This document shows positions 1 to 8,112 of a stretch of DNA of 64,000 bases, in pieces. The DNA lies in assembly GCA_044230315.1 (NCBI GenBank), contig JBGARJ010000027.1, forward strand, positions 9,554-73,553, read 5' to 3'. This stretch comes from M3007 sp044230315. Lineage in GTDB: Bacteria; Bacteroidota; Bacteroidia; Chitinophagales; Saprospiraceae. Position 1 is the stretch's first letter; each line of letters opens with the position of its first letter. The notes under the pieces were generated by a model. That model was not told the origin of the DNA and searched no databases. It worked only from the letters and a program-made list of their open reading frames with translations. The translations under genes were made by a program, and so were the position numbers.

Positions 1-157
1 CTCCAATCCGCCGGCCAAATGGCCGGCCGGGTATATGCCGCAGCTGGCCTTAGCCTATGTGGTTTGGCTGACGTTTATTCCGGTCATGTATTTTTTATGC
101 CGCTGGTACGGGCGGTACAAATTCGGCCACACTTATTGGTGGTTGAAGTATATTTAA
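1..157 (+). CDS. C-terminal end of an integral membrane protein (5' truncated)
   Basis: The frame starting at base 2 is open from the window edge to a TAA at 155-157 and gives 51 residues. They form one hydrophobic segment (LALAYVVWLTFIPVMYFLC) followed by a basic, aromatic tail ending KYI. This pattern of a last transmembrane helix followed by CRWY...W(W)L(K)Y is what I remember from C-termini of Bacteroidota membrane acyltransferases of the DUF1624/YeiB type, but only the tail is present, so the family is a guess. The longer frame at 19-234 has no such features and I treat it as a shadow. Confidence 0.5.
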   Translation, partial: SNPPAKWPAGYMPQLALAYVVWLTFIPVMYFLCRWYGRYKFGHTYWWLKYI

Positions 158-387
158 GCATTGCTGTGTCCAATGGCAGATATAACAACGGCAACCTCAA
201 ACTGATAACCAATCGGAAGATCCAGGATAAATGAACTCAAATTCCGGTTCGCATGAAAACACTTCCCGGCAATGTCCTTCCATCCGATGAAAAGAAAGAC
301 GAACGTTCCACGCCCCTTCGTCTGCCCGAAAATACCCCTTCCACCCGCACGTTTTACTTCATTGTTTCACTAAATCATCCAATTCTT

Positions 388-852
388 ATGAAAATAACGA
401 TTCGTTGCGCCATGTTACTGGCCGCTTTCTCTGTTGCGACGTTTTCAGCGCCGTTGAGGGCCCAGGATCTGATCCAAAAAATGAACGGGTTCGCCCAAGC
501 CTGGCAGGATGCCTACAACCGGGGCGACTTTACGGCCCTGACGGCTATGTACACCGAGCAGGTCTTGTCGGTGAACCCCAAGGACGGCTCCACCGTTACC
601 GCCACCAAAGACCAAATAGGCAGCGATTTTGAGCGCAATTTCAGCGAGAATACCCTGCATATTGAGATCAAACTTACAGATGCCGTTGCCCAGCCCGACG
701 GACGGGTAAAAATCACCGGCTCATTTACCAGAACCAGTACCGATCAAAAAAGCGGAGAAAAAACGGCCTTTTCCGGAACATTTGAACACTTGGTGCAATT
801 GGATAACGGCCAGTGGAAACTCTGTCAACTCAAGGTTACGCCGATTGATTAG
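388..852 (+). CDS. Secreted DUF4440/SnoaL-like (NTF2-fold) protein
   Basis: A 154-residue protein. The start at 388 is chosen because a signal peptide begins exactly there (MKITIRCAMLLAAFSVATF, cleavage near APLRAQ); an in-frame ATG at 253 would put 45 non-signal residues in front. The mature part has the DUF4440 layout: an N-terminal helix with WQDAYNRGDFTALTAMYTE, then alternating strands ending with a W-K-L pattern (NGQWKLCQLKV). Members of this NTF2-like superfamily include ketosteroid-isomerase-like enzymes and non-catalytic binding proteins; no substrate can be assigned here. It stands alone, with a GC-rich hairpin 73 bases downstream. Confidence 0.75.
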   Translation: MKITIRCAMLLAAFSVATFSAPLRAQDLIQKMNGFAQAWQDAYNRGDFTALTAMYTEQVLSVNPKDGSTVTATKDQIGSDFERNFSENTLHIEIKLTDAVAQPDGRVKITGSFTRTSTDQKSGEKTAFSGTFEHLVQLDNGQWKLCQLKVTPID

Positions 853-924
853 CCCCGGGCGACAAGTAGTGGCTTGGGCACAATAGGTAGTAAATAGGTA
901 TAAGGAACGTGCTTAAATCGAAAT

Positions 925-954
925 GGGCCATTCCGGTTTTCACCGGCGTGGCCC
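925..954 (+). terminator. Candidate hairpin terminator after the DUF4440 gene
   Basis: GGGCCA (925-930) pairs with TGGCCC (949-954), and inside it CCGG (933-936) pairs with CCGG (943-946). The stem is strong but no clean U-run follows (TATTCGTG), so termination is only likely. Confidence 0.4.
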
Positions 955-1262
955 TATTCGTGTGCAAATGTGTATCTTAATACGGGAAACCGCCTGTACG
1001 ATAGAATGAGTGTGTCGGGCGGGGCTGTCCGTGGGATTAAAATTGAACGCATCAAATTTCGCTATAATTGGCGCAGAAATCCCCCCCCCGAAAAGCAGTA
1101 TTTCCCTCCCTGGTTTCCGGTATTTTTGTCCCTGAAGTGTTCCCTGGTATCGACGATCGTCTTCCCACATTACCGCTATTTTTGAGAATTTCAGTGGAAT
1201 TGACCTCATTTTTGCGTTTACTGCGTCAATTTTGTTGCGCCCGCGCAAAGCGGTTTGTTATC
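955..1262. other. Non-coding stretch upstream of the histidine kinase, with a C9 tract
   Basis: The frame that spans this region (TTG start at 1068) lacks any protein-like feature before the signal peptide at 1263, so I read it as leader DNA. It contains a run of nine C at 1081-1089 and, near its end, CAATTTTG at 1227-1234, a 7/8 match to the TAnnTTTG -7 element, about 28 nt before the ATG at 1263. Confidence 0.4.
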
Positions 1263-3173
1263 ATGAAATTCCGGTGGTTGCTTTTGGCGGTAGGAGTGGC
1301 TTTTTTTCAAGGAAATGCCGGCGTTTTCGCGCAATCTGCTATCGAGGTAGACTCTGTCCTTTGGGTGCCGTACCCGGAGGAGTACATGGAATATGTGGAG
1401 CAACCCCGCAAAGTGAATTGGCAGCTGAGCGATGTACAGGCATTACCCGATTCTGCGTGGAGCCCATTGCCTGAGCAATCGGGTGTGTACTTCGGCATTT
1501 CCACCCGCGGCTACTGGTTGCGGTTTCGAATGCGCAACAAGCTCGACCACAGCGTTCCGCTGCTTCTGGAATGCAACAACCCCAACCTGGACACCCTGAT
1601 CTGGTACCGGGTGAGTCCCGATGGGGCCACCCTGGCCGACACTACGGGTGCGCGGTTTCCGCCGAAATCACGCCTGCTCAATTACCACAACCTGTTGTTT
1701 CGCTGGAAAGAACCCGCCAATGTTTCGGCTACGGTATATCTCTACACCCGGGCCCTGTACTACCCCGCCAACTTTACTTTTTCGCTCTGGGCGGAGGAGC
1801 GCTGGCAACTCGATTTCAAGCAAATCGAGATCGGTTTAAGTTTGTTTTTTTTCGCGCTGGTGTTCGTCTACCTGTTTACGCTCACGCTGTTGTTCGCCAT
1901 CGTGGATGAGCGGCATTTGTGGTTATTTTATTGTTATGTGCTGCTGGGCGCTATATTTATTGCCAACGATCTGGGCCTCTGGTACTGGATCGCGCCGGAT
2001 TGGGACTACCGCCTGCTCACCCCGACTATCCTCAACCTTGGCACGATCTGCGGCATTTTATTTGTTCGCTACCAATTCCAAACACACCGCCGTTACCGGT
2101 ATTTCGACTGGGTGTTGATGTTCCTCAGCGCCATGGCGCTGGCCACCTCCGGGCTTAGTTTACTGTTGCACAATCCGGTAGCCTTCATGGGATTGAACAA
2201 GGTGCTCATCATCAACCTGCTGGCCACTTGCGCTGCGATCATGGGTCTGGTAGCCTACAGTTATTACACGCTGCGAAAACCCGAAAAGATCTGGTTTGTC
2301 ATCGGCTTTACCCCGCACGGGTTGGCCATCGTGCTGACCTGCCTCCACCAGTTAGGCTTGGCGCATCCCGACCTGCCCGGCTTGTTGCAATTTTCACCGA
2401 CGCCGTCGCCGTTCTTCGTGCAACTCAACACCCCCTGGTTGTTGCTGGGCGGCATGCTGTGGGAAATGGTGATCGTATCCATCCTGATCGTGCTCCGGAT
2501 CAAGGATTTTTACACCACCAGCAACAAAATCCTGGCCGAGCGCCGCAATGCCCTGGTGCTCGGTGTGGAAAAGGAGCGCCACCGCGTGGCTCAGGAGATC
2601 CACGATGGCATCGGGGTGCTGCTCTCCTCCACCAAAATGAAACTGGCGGCTCTGCGCGAACGTATAAAGGCCCAGACCGACCTGTACCGCGAAACGGGCG
2701 AACTAATGGGCAGCCTCGACCAGGCCCACGAAGAAATGCGCGACCTTGCCTACAACCTCATGCCGAAATCGCTGGAAAAACTAGGCCTCTCTCAAGCCAT
2801 CGAAGGGATGCTGAGCCGCTTACGCCGCGCCAACCCATCCATTCAGTGGCACTTCCATTGTAATTTCAAGAACGGTCAACTCGACGACCTTACCAAAATC
2901 AACCTCTTTCGCATCGCGCAGGAGATGCTGCACAACGTCCTTCAGCACGCCCAGGCTACCGAGGCTCACCTTCAATTGCTGCGCCAGGACAACCACATTC
3001 TCTTGTCGATCGAGGATAATGGAGTCGGTTTTCAGCCCAAAACGCATACCCTCCGCACCGGTATCGGCCTGAGTAACATCCGGTACCGGGCCGAAGATGT
3101 GCTGAAAGGATACGTCACCATTGAATCCAGTCCGGGTAAGGGAACATTTATGGCCGTGGAAATTCCGGTGTGA
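1263..3173 (+). CDS. 7TMR-DISM sensor histidine kinase (HisKA_3/NarX type)
   Basis: 636 residues. A signal peptide (MKFRWLLLAVGVAFFQGNAGVFAQ) is followed by an extracytoplasmic 7TMR-DISMED2-like beta domain (about 30-190), seven hydrophobic segments (about 200-425), and a cytoplasmic kinase core. The dimerisation helix has EKERHRVAQEIHDG with phospho-acceptor His447; the ATPase domain shows an N box (Asn558) and DNGVGF (Asp585), then TGIGLSNIRYRAE. Such kinases sense a periplasmic or membrane signal and phosphorylate NarL/LuxR-type regulators; the convergent regulator at 3529-4185 is the obvious partner. The start at 1263 is set by the signal peptide; the upstream extension to 1068 is non-homologous leader. 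Confidence 0.9.
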   Translation: MKFRWLLLAVGVAFFQGNAGVFAQSAIEVDSVLWVPYPEEYMEYVEQPRKVNWQLSDVQALPDSAWSPLPEQSGVYFGISTRGYWLRFRMRNKLDHSVPLLLECNNPNLDTLIWYRVSPDGATLADTTGARFPPKSRLLNYHNLLFRWKEPANVSATVYLYTRALYYPANFTFSLWAEERWQLDFKQIEIGLSLFFFALVFVYLFTLTLLFAIVDERHLWLFYCYVLLGAIFIANDLGLWYWIAPDWDYRLLTPTILNLGTICGILFVRYQFQTHRRYRYFDWVLMFLSAMALATSGLSLLLHNPVAFMGLNKVLIINLLATCAAIMGLVAYSYYTLRKPEKIWFVIGFTPHGLAIVLTCLHQLGLAHPDLPGLLQFSPTPSPFFVQLNTPWLLLGGMLWEMVIVSILIVLRIKDFYTTSNKILAERRNALVLGVEKERHRVAQEIHDGIGVLLSSTKMKLAALRERIKAQTDLYRETGELMGSLDQAHEEMRDLAYNLMPKSLEKLGLSQAIEGMLSRLRRANPSIQWHFHCNFKNGQLDDLTKINLFRIAQEMLHNVLQHAQATEAHLQLLRQDNHILLSIEDNGVGFQPKTHTLRTGIGLSNIRYRAEDVLKGYVTIESSPGKGTFMAVEIPV

Positions 3174-3193
3174 TGTTTCATTCGAGGGGGGCA

Positions 3194-3519
3194 GGGTTTC
3201 AAGGTTTCAGAGGTTTCAAGGGGTTTCAAGGGGTTTCAAGGGGTTTCAAGGGGTTTCAGGAGGTTTCAAGAGGGTTTCAGGAGGTTTCATACTGCAATGA
3301 CTTAATTGCCATTTTCCTGAAACCTTTTGAAACCCTGGGTTTCATACTGCAATGACTTAATTGCCATTTTTCTGAAACCTTTTGAAACCCTGAAACCTCC
3401 TGAAACCTTGAAACCTCCTGAAACCCTCTTGAAACCCTGAAACCTCCTGAAACCCTGAAACCCTCTTGAAACCCTGAAACCCTCTTGAAACCCTGAAACC
3501 CTCTTGAAACCCTGAAACC
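3194..3519. repeat. GTTTC/GAAAC inverted repeat array, locus 1
   Basis: The gap between the convergent kinase and regulator genes is almost filled by short tandem units. From 3196 to 3288 there are ten GTTTC cores on the + strand spaced 8-11 nt (mostly 10). From 3319 to 3518 there are about eighteen GAAAC cores, many in a repeating 8 + 10/11 nt rhythm. The two halves are reverse complements, so the region could fold into a long hairpin or cruciform. Around the centre a 55-bp segment is tandemly duplicated (3284-3338 and 3339-3393, one C/T difference). A second array of the same type lies at 53183-53706. Confidence 0.85.
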
Positions 3520-3528
3520 TCCTGCCCT

Positions 3529-4185
3529 CTACAGCACCCCGATTTTCTGTGAATACCGGATGAGCTCCACCTTATTGGAAGCATCGCATTTGCTGTACAT
3601 GTTTTTGATATGGGTTTCCACGGTGTGCAGGCTCACAAAAAGGGCTTCCCCGATTTGCTTATTGGTTTTGCCTTCTGCCATCAGGCGCAGGACGTCGAGT
3701 TCCCGGCGGGTAAAAGGGTGCACGGCAGCACTGGCGGTTGCATTTCCAAACGAGGAGGATTCCGGCTGATCGAGCATCTGTTCGATGAGCTCGTCGCCGA
3801 GGATGCGTTTGCCGGAAGCTACTTTCCGGATGGCATCGATGAGTTCTTCCCGGTCGACGTTTTTGGTGAGGTAGCCGCGCGCGCCCCGGCGGATAGCATC
3901 GCGCACCATATGCAGATCGTCGTCGACGCTCAGGACGAGGATATTCGTATCGGGGTGCAGCGCCAAAAGGCGTGTTGTGGTTTCCAGCCCGTCGATGCCG
4001 GGCAGTTTGATATCCATCAGCACCACATCGGGTCTTCGTTCGGCAAAATACTCCAGCGCCTGTTCGCCGCTGCGGGCATGGCCGGCTACTGCGATATCGT
4101 CGCAGCCTTGCAGCAGAGCGAGAATACCCTCGTAATTGAGGGTGTGGTCTTCCACGATAAACAGGCAAATACTGGGCTGTGGCAT
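3529..4185 (-). CDS. NarL/LuxR-family response regulator
   Basis: 218 residues. The receiver domain (1-125) has the acidic pair E11/D12 and the phospho-acceptor Asp58 in VVLMDIKLPG, a Ser/Lys pair (VLSVDDD, YLTKN), followed by a linker and a LuxR-type helix-turn-helix (about 152-215) with FTRRELDVLRLMAEG and VSLHTVETHIKNMYSK. It should bind DNA as a phosphorylated dimer. It is convergent with the histidine kinase at 1263-3173 and lies directly beyond the repeat array; pairing is inferred from proximity and matching class (HisKA_3 with LuxR-type). Confidence 0.92.
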   Translation of the reverse strand: MPQPSICLFIVEDHTLNYEGILALLQGCDDIAVAGHARSGEQALEYFAERRPDVVLMDIKLPGIDGLETTTRLLALHPDTNILVLSVDDDLHMVRDAIRRGARGYLTKNVDREELIDAIRKVASGKRILGDELIEQMLDQPESSSFGNATASAAVHPFTRRELDVLRLMAEGKTNKQIGEALFVSLHTVETHIKNMYSKCDASNKVELIRYSQKIGVL

Positions 4186-4315
4186 AGGGCTGGGCAGTTG
4201 GCGAATCGGTTTTGACCAATAAAAAATCCCGCTGAACCGCAGTTCGCAGCGAAAATCGGCTGCGAAATCTACGCATTCAGCGGGAAATATAGCAATAATG
4301 CTTGTTAATGGCGTC

Positions 4316-5347
4316 CTATGCCGTCTGGTAGCGGCGGAAGTATTCGCGGAACGAGATCATCCGTTGTTGTTCTTCGTCCCAAAGTTTGTTGAAAATGCAT
4401 TTCAGGCTCTGCCAGAAGGTGATCTTGTTGGCCACTTGCTCGAATACGGGATTTTCGTGGTGGCAGCGGGCCAATTCGTAATTCGGCACCAGCGGGTTGA
4501 GGTGGTGAATATGGTGGTATCCGATATTGCCGGTCAGCCAGTGGAACAACCGCGGCAGTTTGTAATAGGTGCTGCCCTGAATGGCCGCGCGAATGTACTC
4601 CCACTTGTCTTTCCAGGCTTTATACGTGGTTTCGTGCTGGTGCTGCACATAGAAAAACCACACAGCGATTATCCCGAACATGACCAGTATGGGCAGGTGC
4701 ACAAGCAACAGCGTTTCATAGCCGAGCAGCAAGCCGAGCACTACATAAAGGGCAACCAACAGCAGGTTGTGCCGCATCAGCGCTTTGCGCGCCTGTTCCC
4801 AGCCTTTCATCTTGATCAGCGGAAGACGGCTGTTGATAAAAATATACCACACCGGCCCCAGCACAAACAAAACGGGCGCGCTGCGAAACAACATATAATG
4901 CATTTTTCGCCAAAGGCTCAGTTGCTTGAACTCGGTAACAGTCAACAGGTTAATATCGCCGATATCGCGGTGTTCCCACAAGATACCATTGTGGCCGTGG
5001 TGAAAATTATGGCTTTTGGCCCAGTACCGGTACGGCAAAAAACTCACCAGGCTGCACACCGTTCCAATAATGTCGTTGGCCTTGCGGTTGGCCGTGAACG
5101 ACTGGTGCCCACAGTCGTGCTGAATGATAAAAATACGCACCAGAAAAAAGGCATTCACAGCCGCCAACGCCAGCGTAAGCCCGATGGAAACATCCTTCAG
5201 GAAAAACATGGCGACCCAGATACCGATAAATGGAAGAAATGACGTCAGGATTTGGAGGGTGGCTTTTTTAGGATTGGGAAGTTGGTAGGCTTTGACGATA
5301 GTGGGGAGTTCCTGCAAAACGGCAGGAGGAAGCGTCAATTGTTGCAT
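4316..5347 (-). CDS. Membrane fatty acid desaturase
   Basis: 343 residues from the ATG at 5347; a TTG at 5374 would add nine residues but has no support. All histidine clusters of the di-iron membrane desaturase/hydroxylase family are present: HDCGH (77-81), HNFHH (113-117), HQHE (236-239) and HHIHH (278-282), between two pairs of hydrophobic segments. The family inserts a cis double bond into acyl chains using O2 and an electron donor at the cytoplasmic face. Substrate (acyl lipid or acyl-CoA) and regiospecificity cannot be read from sequence. It is monocistronic as far as can be seen. Confidence 0.92.
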   Translation of the reverse strand: MQQLTLPPAVLQELPTIVKAYQLPNPKKATLQILTSFLPFIGIWVAMFFLKDVSIGLTLALAAVNAFFLVRIFIIQHDCGHQSFTANRKANDIIGTVCSLVSFLPYRYWAKSHNFHHGHNGILWEHRDIGDINLLTVTEFKQLSLWRKMHYMLFRSAPVLFVLGPVWYIFINSRLPLIKMKGWEQARKALMRHNLLLVALYVVLGLLLGYETLLLVHLPILVMFGIIAVWFFYVQHQHETTYKAWKDKWEYIRAAIQGSTYYKLPRLFHWLTGNIGYHHIHHLNPLVPNYELARCHHENPVFEQVANKITFWQSLKCIFNKLWDEEQQRMISFREYFRRYQTA

Positions 5348-5599
5348 ATTGTATGTTAAATAATTGGTATTCAAAAAATTAATCCCGGCACAGAAGTACC
5401 GGGACGACCGCCTTTGCGGCCCACAAAGGTGCTACTTTTTGCTGGAAGGAGTCTCCTTTTGGTGTAATATTTCCAGCCACCCCCGGACAATTTGAACGGA
5501 TTCCAGATTAACCGACCGAAAAGACACCCACCTCTATTGGCCCAAACAACGGCTTTTAATGGAATTACCGGGTAGCGGCTGTACTTTTATCGCCAAATC

Positions 5600-6244
5600 A
5601 TGCCGCCTGTTTTTTATCGGATACTGGCCGCTTTTCGCCGCCTGCGCTACCCCGGCAGCACCGCTTACTGGGAAAAACGCTATGCCCGCGGCGGCCACTC
5701 CGGCGCCGGTTCCTCCGGCCGGCTGGCGGCCTACAAAGCCGCGTGGCTCAACGCTTTTGTGCGGGAGCACGCCATCCAATCGGTCGTGGAACTCGGTTGC
5801 GGCGACGGCCGGCAACTCCAACTGGCCGATTACCCGGCTTACCAGGGGCTCGACATAGCCCCATCGGCCGTGGCGCGTTGCCGGCGCTTGTTTGCCGCCG
5901 ATTCATCCAAACAATTTGCCGTGTACGATCCGTACCGGTTCGACCCCTCGGCGTACCAGGCCGGGCTGGCGCTTTCGCTGGAAGTACTCTTTCACCTGAC
6001 CGAAGACGAATTGTACCACCTCCACCTCCAACACCTCTTCGGCTGCGCCCGGCACTGGGTGGTGGTGTTTGCAGCCAATACGGCCGATGCGACCGGCGGC
6101 CGGTACCCGCATTTCCGGCCGCGGCCGTTCCTGGCCGATATACCCGCCGGTTGGGCGCTCCGCGAACAGGTGAAAAACCCACATCGCGATATCAGCATTT
6201 CAGATTTTTTTATTTTTGAAAACATTTCCCGCCCGAATTTGTAA
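5600..6244 (+). CDS. Class I SAM-dependent methyltransferase
   Basis: 214 residues. Motif I is VVELGCGDGRQL (about residues 62-73), followed by an acidic residue at the end of strand 2 (YQGLDIAPSAVARCR), and a motif IV-like strand (AGLALSLEVLFHLTEDEL). The N-terminal region includes YWEKRYARGGHSGAGSSG, a form common in methyltransferases that act on small molecules or lipids in Bacteroidota. No methyl acceptor can be named. The stop is at 6244, 44 bases before the uvrC start, so the two genes may be co-transcribed. Confidence 0.8.
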   Translation: MPPVFYRILAAFRRLRYPGSTAYWEKRYARGGHSGAGSSGRLAAYKAAWLNAFVREHAIQSVVELGCGDGRQLQLADYPAYQGLDIAPSAVARCRRLFAADSSKQFAVYDPYRFDPSAYQAGLALSLEVLFHLTEDELYHLHLQHLFGCARHWVVVFAANTADATGGRYPHFRPRPFLADIPAGWALREQVKNPHRDISISDFFIFENISRPNL

Positions 6245-6288
6245 TGCGCTGCGGGGCATACCGGACCTTCGCCCAACCGAATTTTGTC

Positions 6289-8112
6289 ATGACCAACGAG
6301 CAATTCAAAGACTTCTCCCCGACGATCCCAACCGACCCGGGCATCTACAAATTCCTCGACGCCGGCGGGACCATCCTGTACGTCGGCAAAGCCAAAAACC
6401 TGCGCAACCGCCTGAACTCCTATTTTGGCGACAAAAAATACACGACCGCCAAGACCAAGGCCCTGGTCAAACACGCCGACCATATCGAATTCACGATGGT
6501 CGAAACCGAAACCGACGCCCTGCTCCTGGAAAATACCCTGATCAAGCAGCACCAGCCGCGGTACAATGTGATGCTGAAAGACGAAAAGTCGCCCCTGGTG
6601 TACATCTGCATCAAAAACGAGCGCTTCCCGCGCGTGTTCCTTACCCGCAAAACCTTTCGCGACGGTTCGGCATATTTCGGCCCCTATTTGTCCAAAATGC
6701 GCGTGGGACAGATCATCGAACTCATCCGCAAGTTGTTCCAGTTGCGCACCTGTACGCTCCATTTATCCGTCGACAACATTGAAAAAGGGAAATTCAAACC
6801 CTGCCTGGAATACCACATCAAGAACTGTGCGGCGCCCTGCGTCGGCTACGAAGACGAAGTCTCGTACGAACGCAAGATCGAGCAGATCAAAAACATGCTC
6901 AAAGGCAACTTTGCCGCCGTAAAGGCCCACCTGAAAGAGGAGATGCAACGCCTGGCCGAAAATCTCCAGTTTGAACAGGCCCAGATGATGAAGGACAAAC
7001 TCGCCCTGTTTGAAGACTACCAGGGCAAAAGCACCGTGGTGAACCCCAGCATCCACGACGTGGACGTGTTTGCCATTGCCGGCGATGAAAAGGAAGCCTA
7101 CGTCAACTACCTCAAGGTAGTGAGCGGAGCCGTGATCCACACCTATACGCTCACCCTGACCAAAAACCTCGATGAAGACCAGGAAACCTTGCTGGTGTAC
7201 GCTGTGCAGGCGCTCCGCGAAAAATTCAACAGCAGTGCCGATGAGATCATAGCGCCTTTTGAAATCGCGCTGCCGGGTATCACGGTGACAGTACCCAAGA
7301 TCGGCGACAAGAAAAAACTGCTCGAACTCTCCGAAAAGAACGTCCAGTACCACCTGCTGCAGCAAAAACGCGACGCCGCCAGCAAAACCGGTCGCCAAAC
7401 TTCCGCCGAACGCGTGCTGCGCACCCTCCAGGCCGACCTTCACATGACGGATGTGCCGCTGCACATCGAGTGTTTCGACAACTCCAACATACAGGGCACC
7501 AACCCCGTGTCGAGCTGCGTGGTGTTTCGCAATGCCAAACCCGCTAAACGCGATTACCGCCACTACAACGTCAAAAGCGTGGAAGGCCCCAACGATTTCG
7601 CCTCCATGGAAGAAGTGGTGTTGCGGCGCTACAAACGCCTCCTCGCCGAAGGCCAGGGGCTTCCTCAACTGATCATTATCGACGGAGGCAAAGGCCAGTT
7701 GAGCGCCGCGATGAAAAGCCTGCGCGCCCTCGACCTCGAGGGCAAGGTAACCGTGGTCGGGATCGCCAAACGCCTCGAAGAATTGTATTTCCCCGACGAC
7801 CCGGTACCGCTGCACATCAACAAAAAGTCGGAATCGCTCAAACTGATCCAGCAGGCACGCAACGAAGCGCACCGCTTTGCCATAACGTTCCACCGCGACC
7901 AGCGCAGCCGCCATTTTCTGCAGACCGAGTTGACCGAAATCCCAGGCATCGGCGCCAAAACGGCCGAAAAACTGCTCCAAAACTTCGGCTCCGTGACACG
8001 CCTGCGCGAGGCCGCGCCCGAGGCCATAGAAGCCGTCGCGGGAAAAGCCGCCGCCGAAAAGATCGCTGCCTATTTTTCAAAGGAAGACGACGGAACGCCT
8101 CATTTGACGTAA
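6289..8112 (+). CDS. uvrC: Excinuclease ABC subunit C
   Basis: 607 residues, the normal length. The GIY-YIG nuclease domain (about 15-95) has PGIYKFLD and YVGKAKNLRNRL. A UVR motif lies at about 205-240 (MQRLAENLQFEQAQMMKDKL), then the RNase H-like C-terminal nuclease with ECFDNSNIQGTNPVSS and IIIDGGKGQL, and helix-hairpin-helix motifs (LTEIPGIGAKTAEKLLQNFGS) at the end. UvrC makes the 3' and 5' cuts in nucleotide excision repair with UvrAB. The start at 6289 is preferred to 6244 because family homology begins at the next residues. Its 3' end overlaps the convergent gene at 8100-10469 by 13 bases. Confidence 0.97.
   Translation: MTNEQFKDFSPTIPTDPGIYKFLDAGGTILYVGKAKNLRNRLNSYFGDKKYTTAKTKALVKHADHIEFTMVETETDALLLENTLIKQHQPRYNVMLKDEKSPLVYICIKNERFPRVFLTRKTFRDGSAYFGPYLSKMRVGQIIELIRKLFQLRTCTLHLSVDNIEKGKFKPCLEYHIKNCAAPCVGYEDEVSYERKIEQIKNMLKGNFAAVKAHLKEEMQRLAENLQFEQAQMMKDKLALFEDYQGKSTVVNPSIHDVDVFAIAGDEKEAYVNYLKVVSGAVIHTYTLTLTKNLDEDQETLLVYAVQALREKFNSSADEIIAPFEIALPGITVTVPKIGDKKKLLELSEKNVQYHLLQQKRDAASKTGRQTSAERVLRTLQADLHMTDVPLHIECFDNSNIQGTNPVSSCVVFRNAKPAKRDYRHYNVKSVEGPNDFASMEEVVLRRYKRLLAEGQGLPQLIIIDGGKGQLSAAMKSLRALDLEGKVTVVGIAKRLEELYFPDDPVPLHINKKSESLKLIQQARNEAHRFAITFHRDQRSRHFLQTELTEIPGIGAKTAEKLLQNFGSVTRLREAAPEAIEAVAGKAAAEKIAAYFSKEDDGTPHLT

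Noticed and set aside
3194..3519. CRISPR array
   Set aside because: Units are only 8-11 nt with no unique spacers of 30 nt or more, and no cas genes are near.
3170..3584. Open frames on both strands through array 1 (GFQGF.../VSGFQEG... peptides)
   Set aside because: They arise because GGTTTC units lack stops in several frames; the peptides have no start context or homology and occur on both strands.
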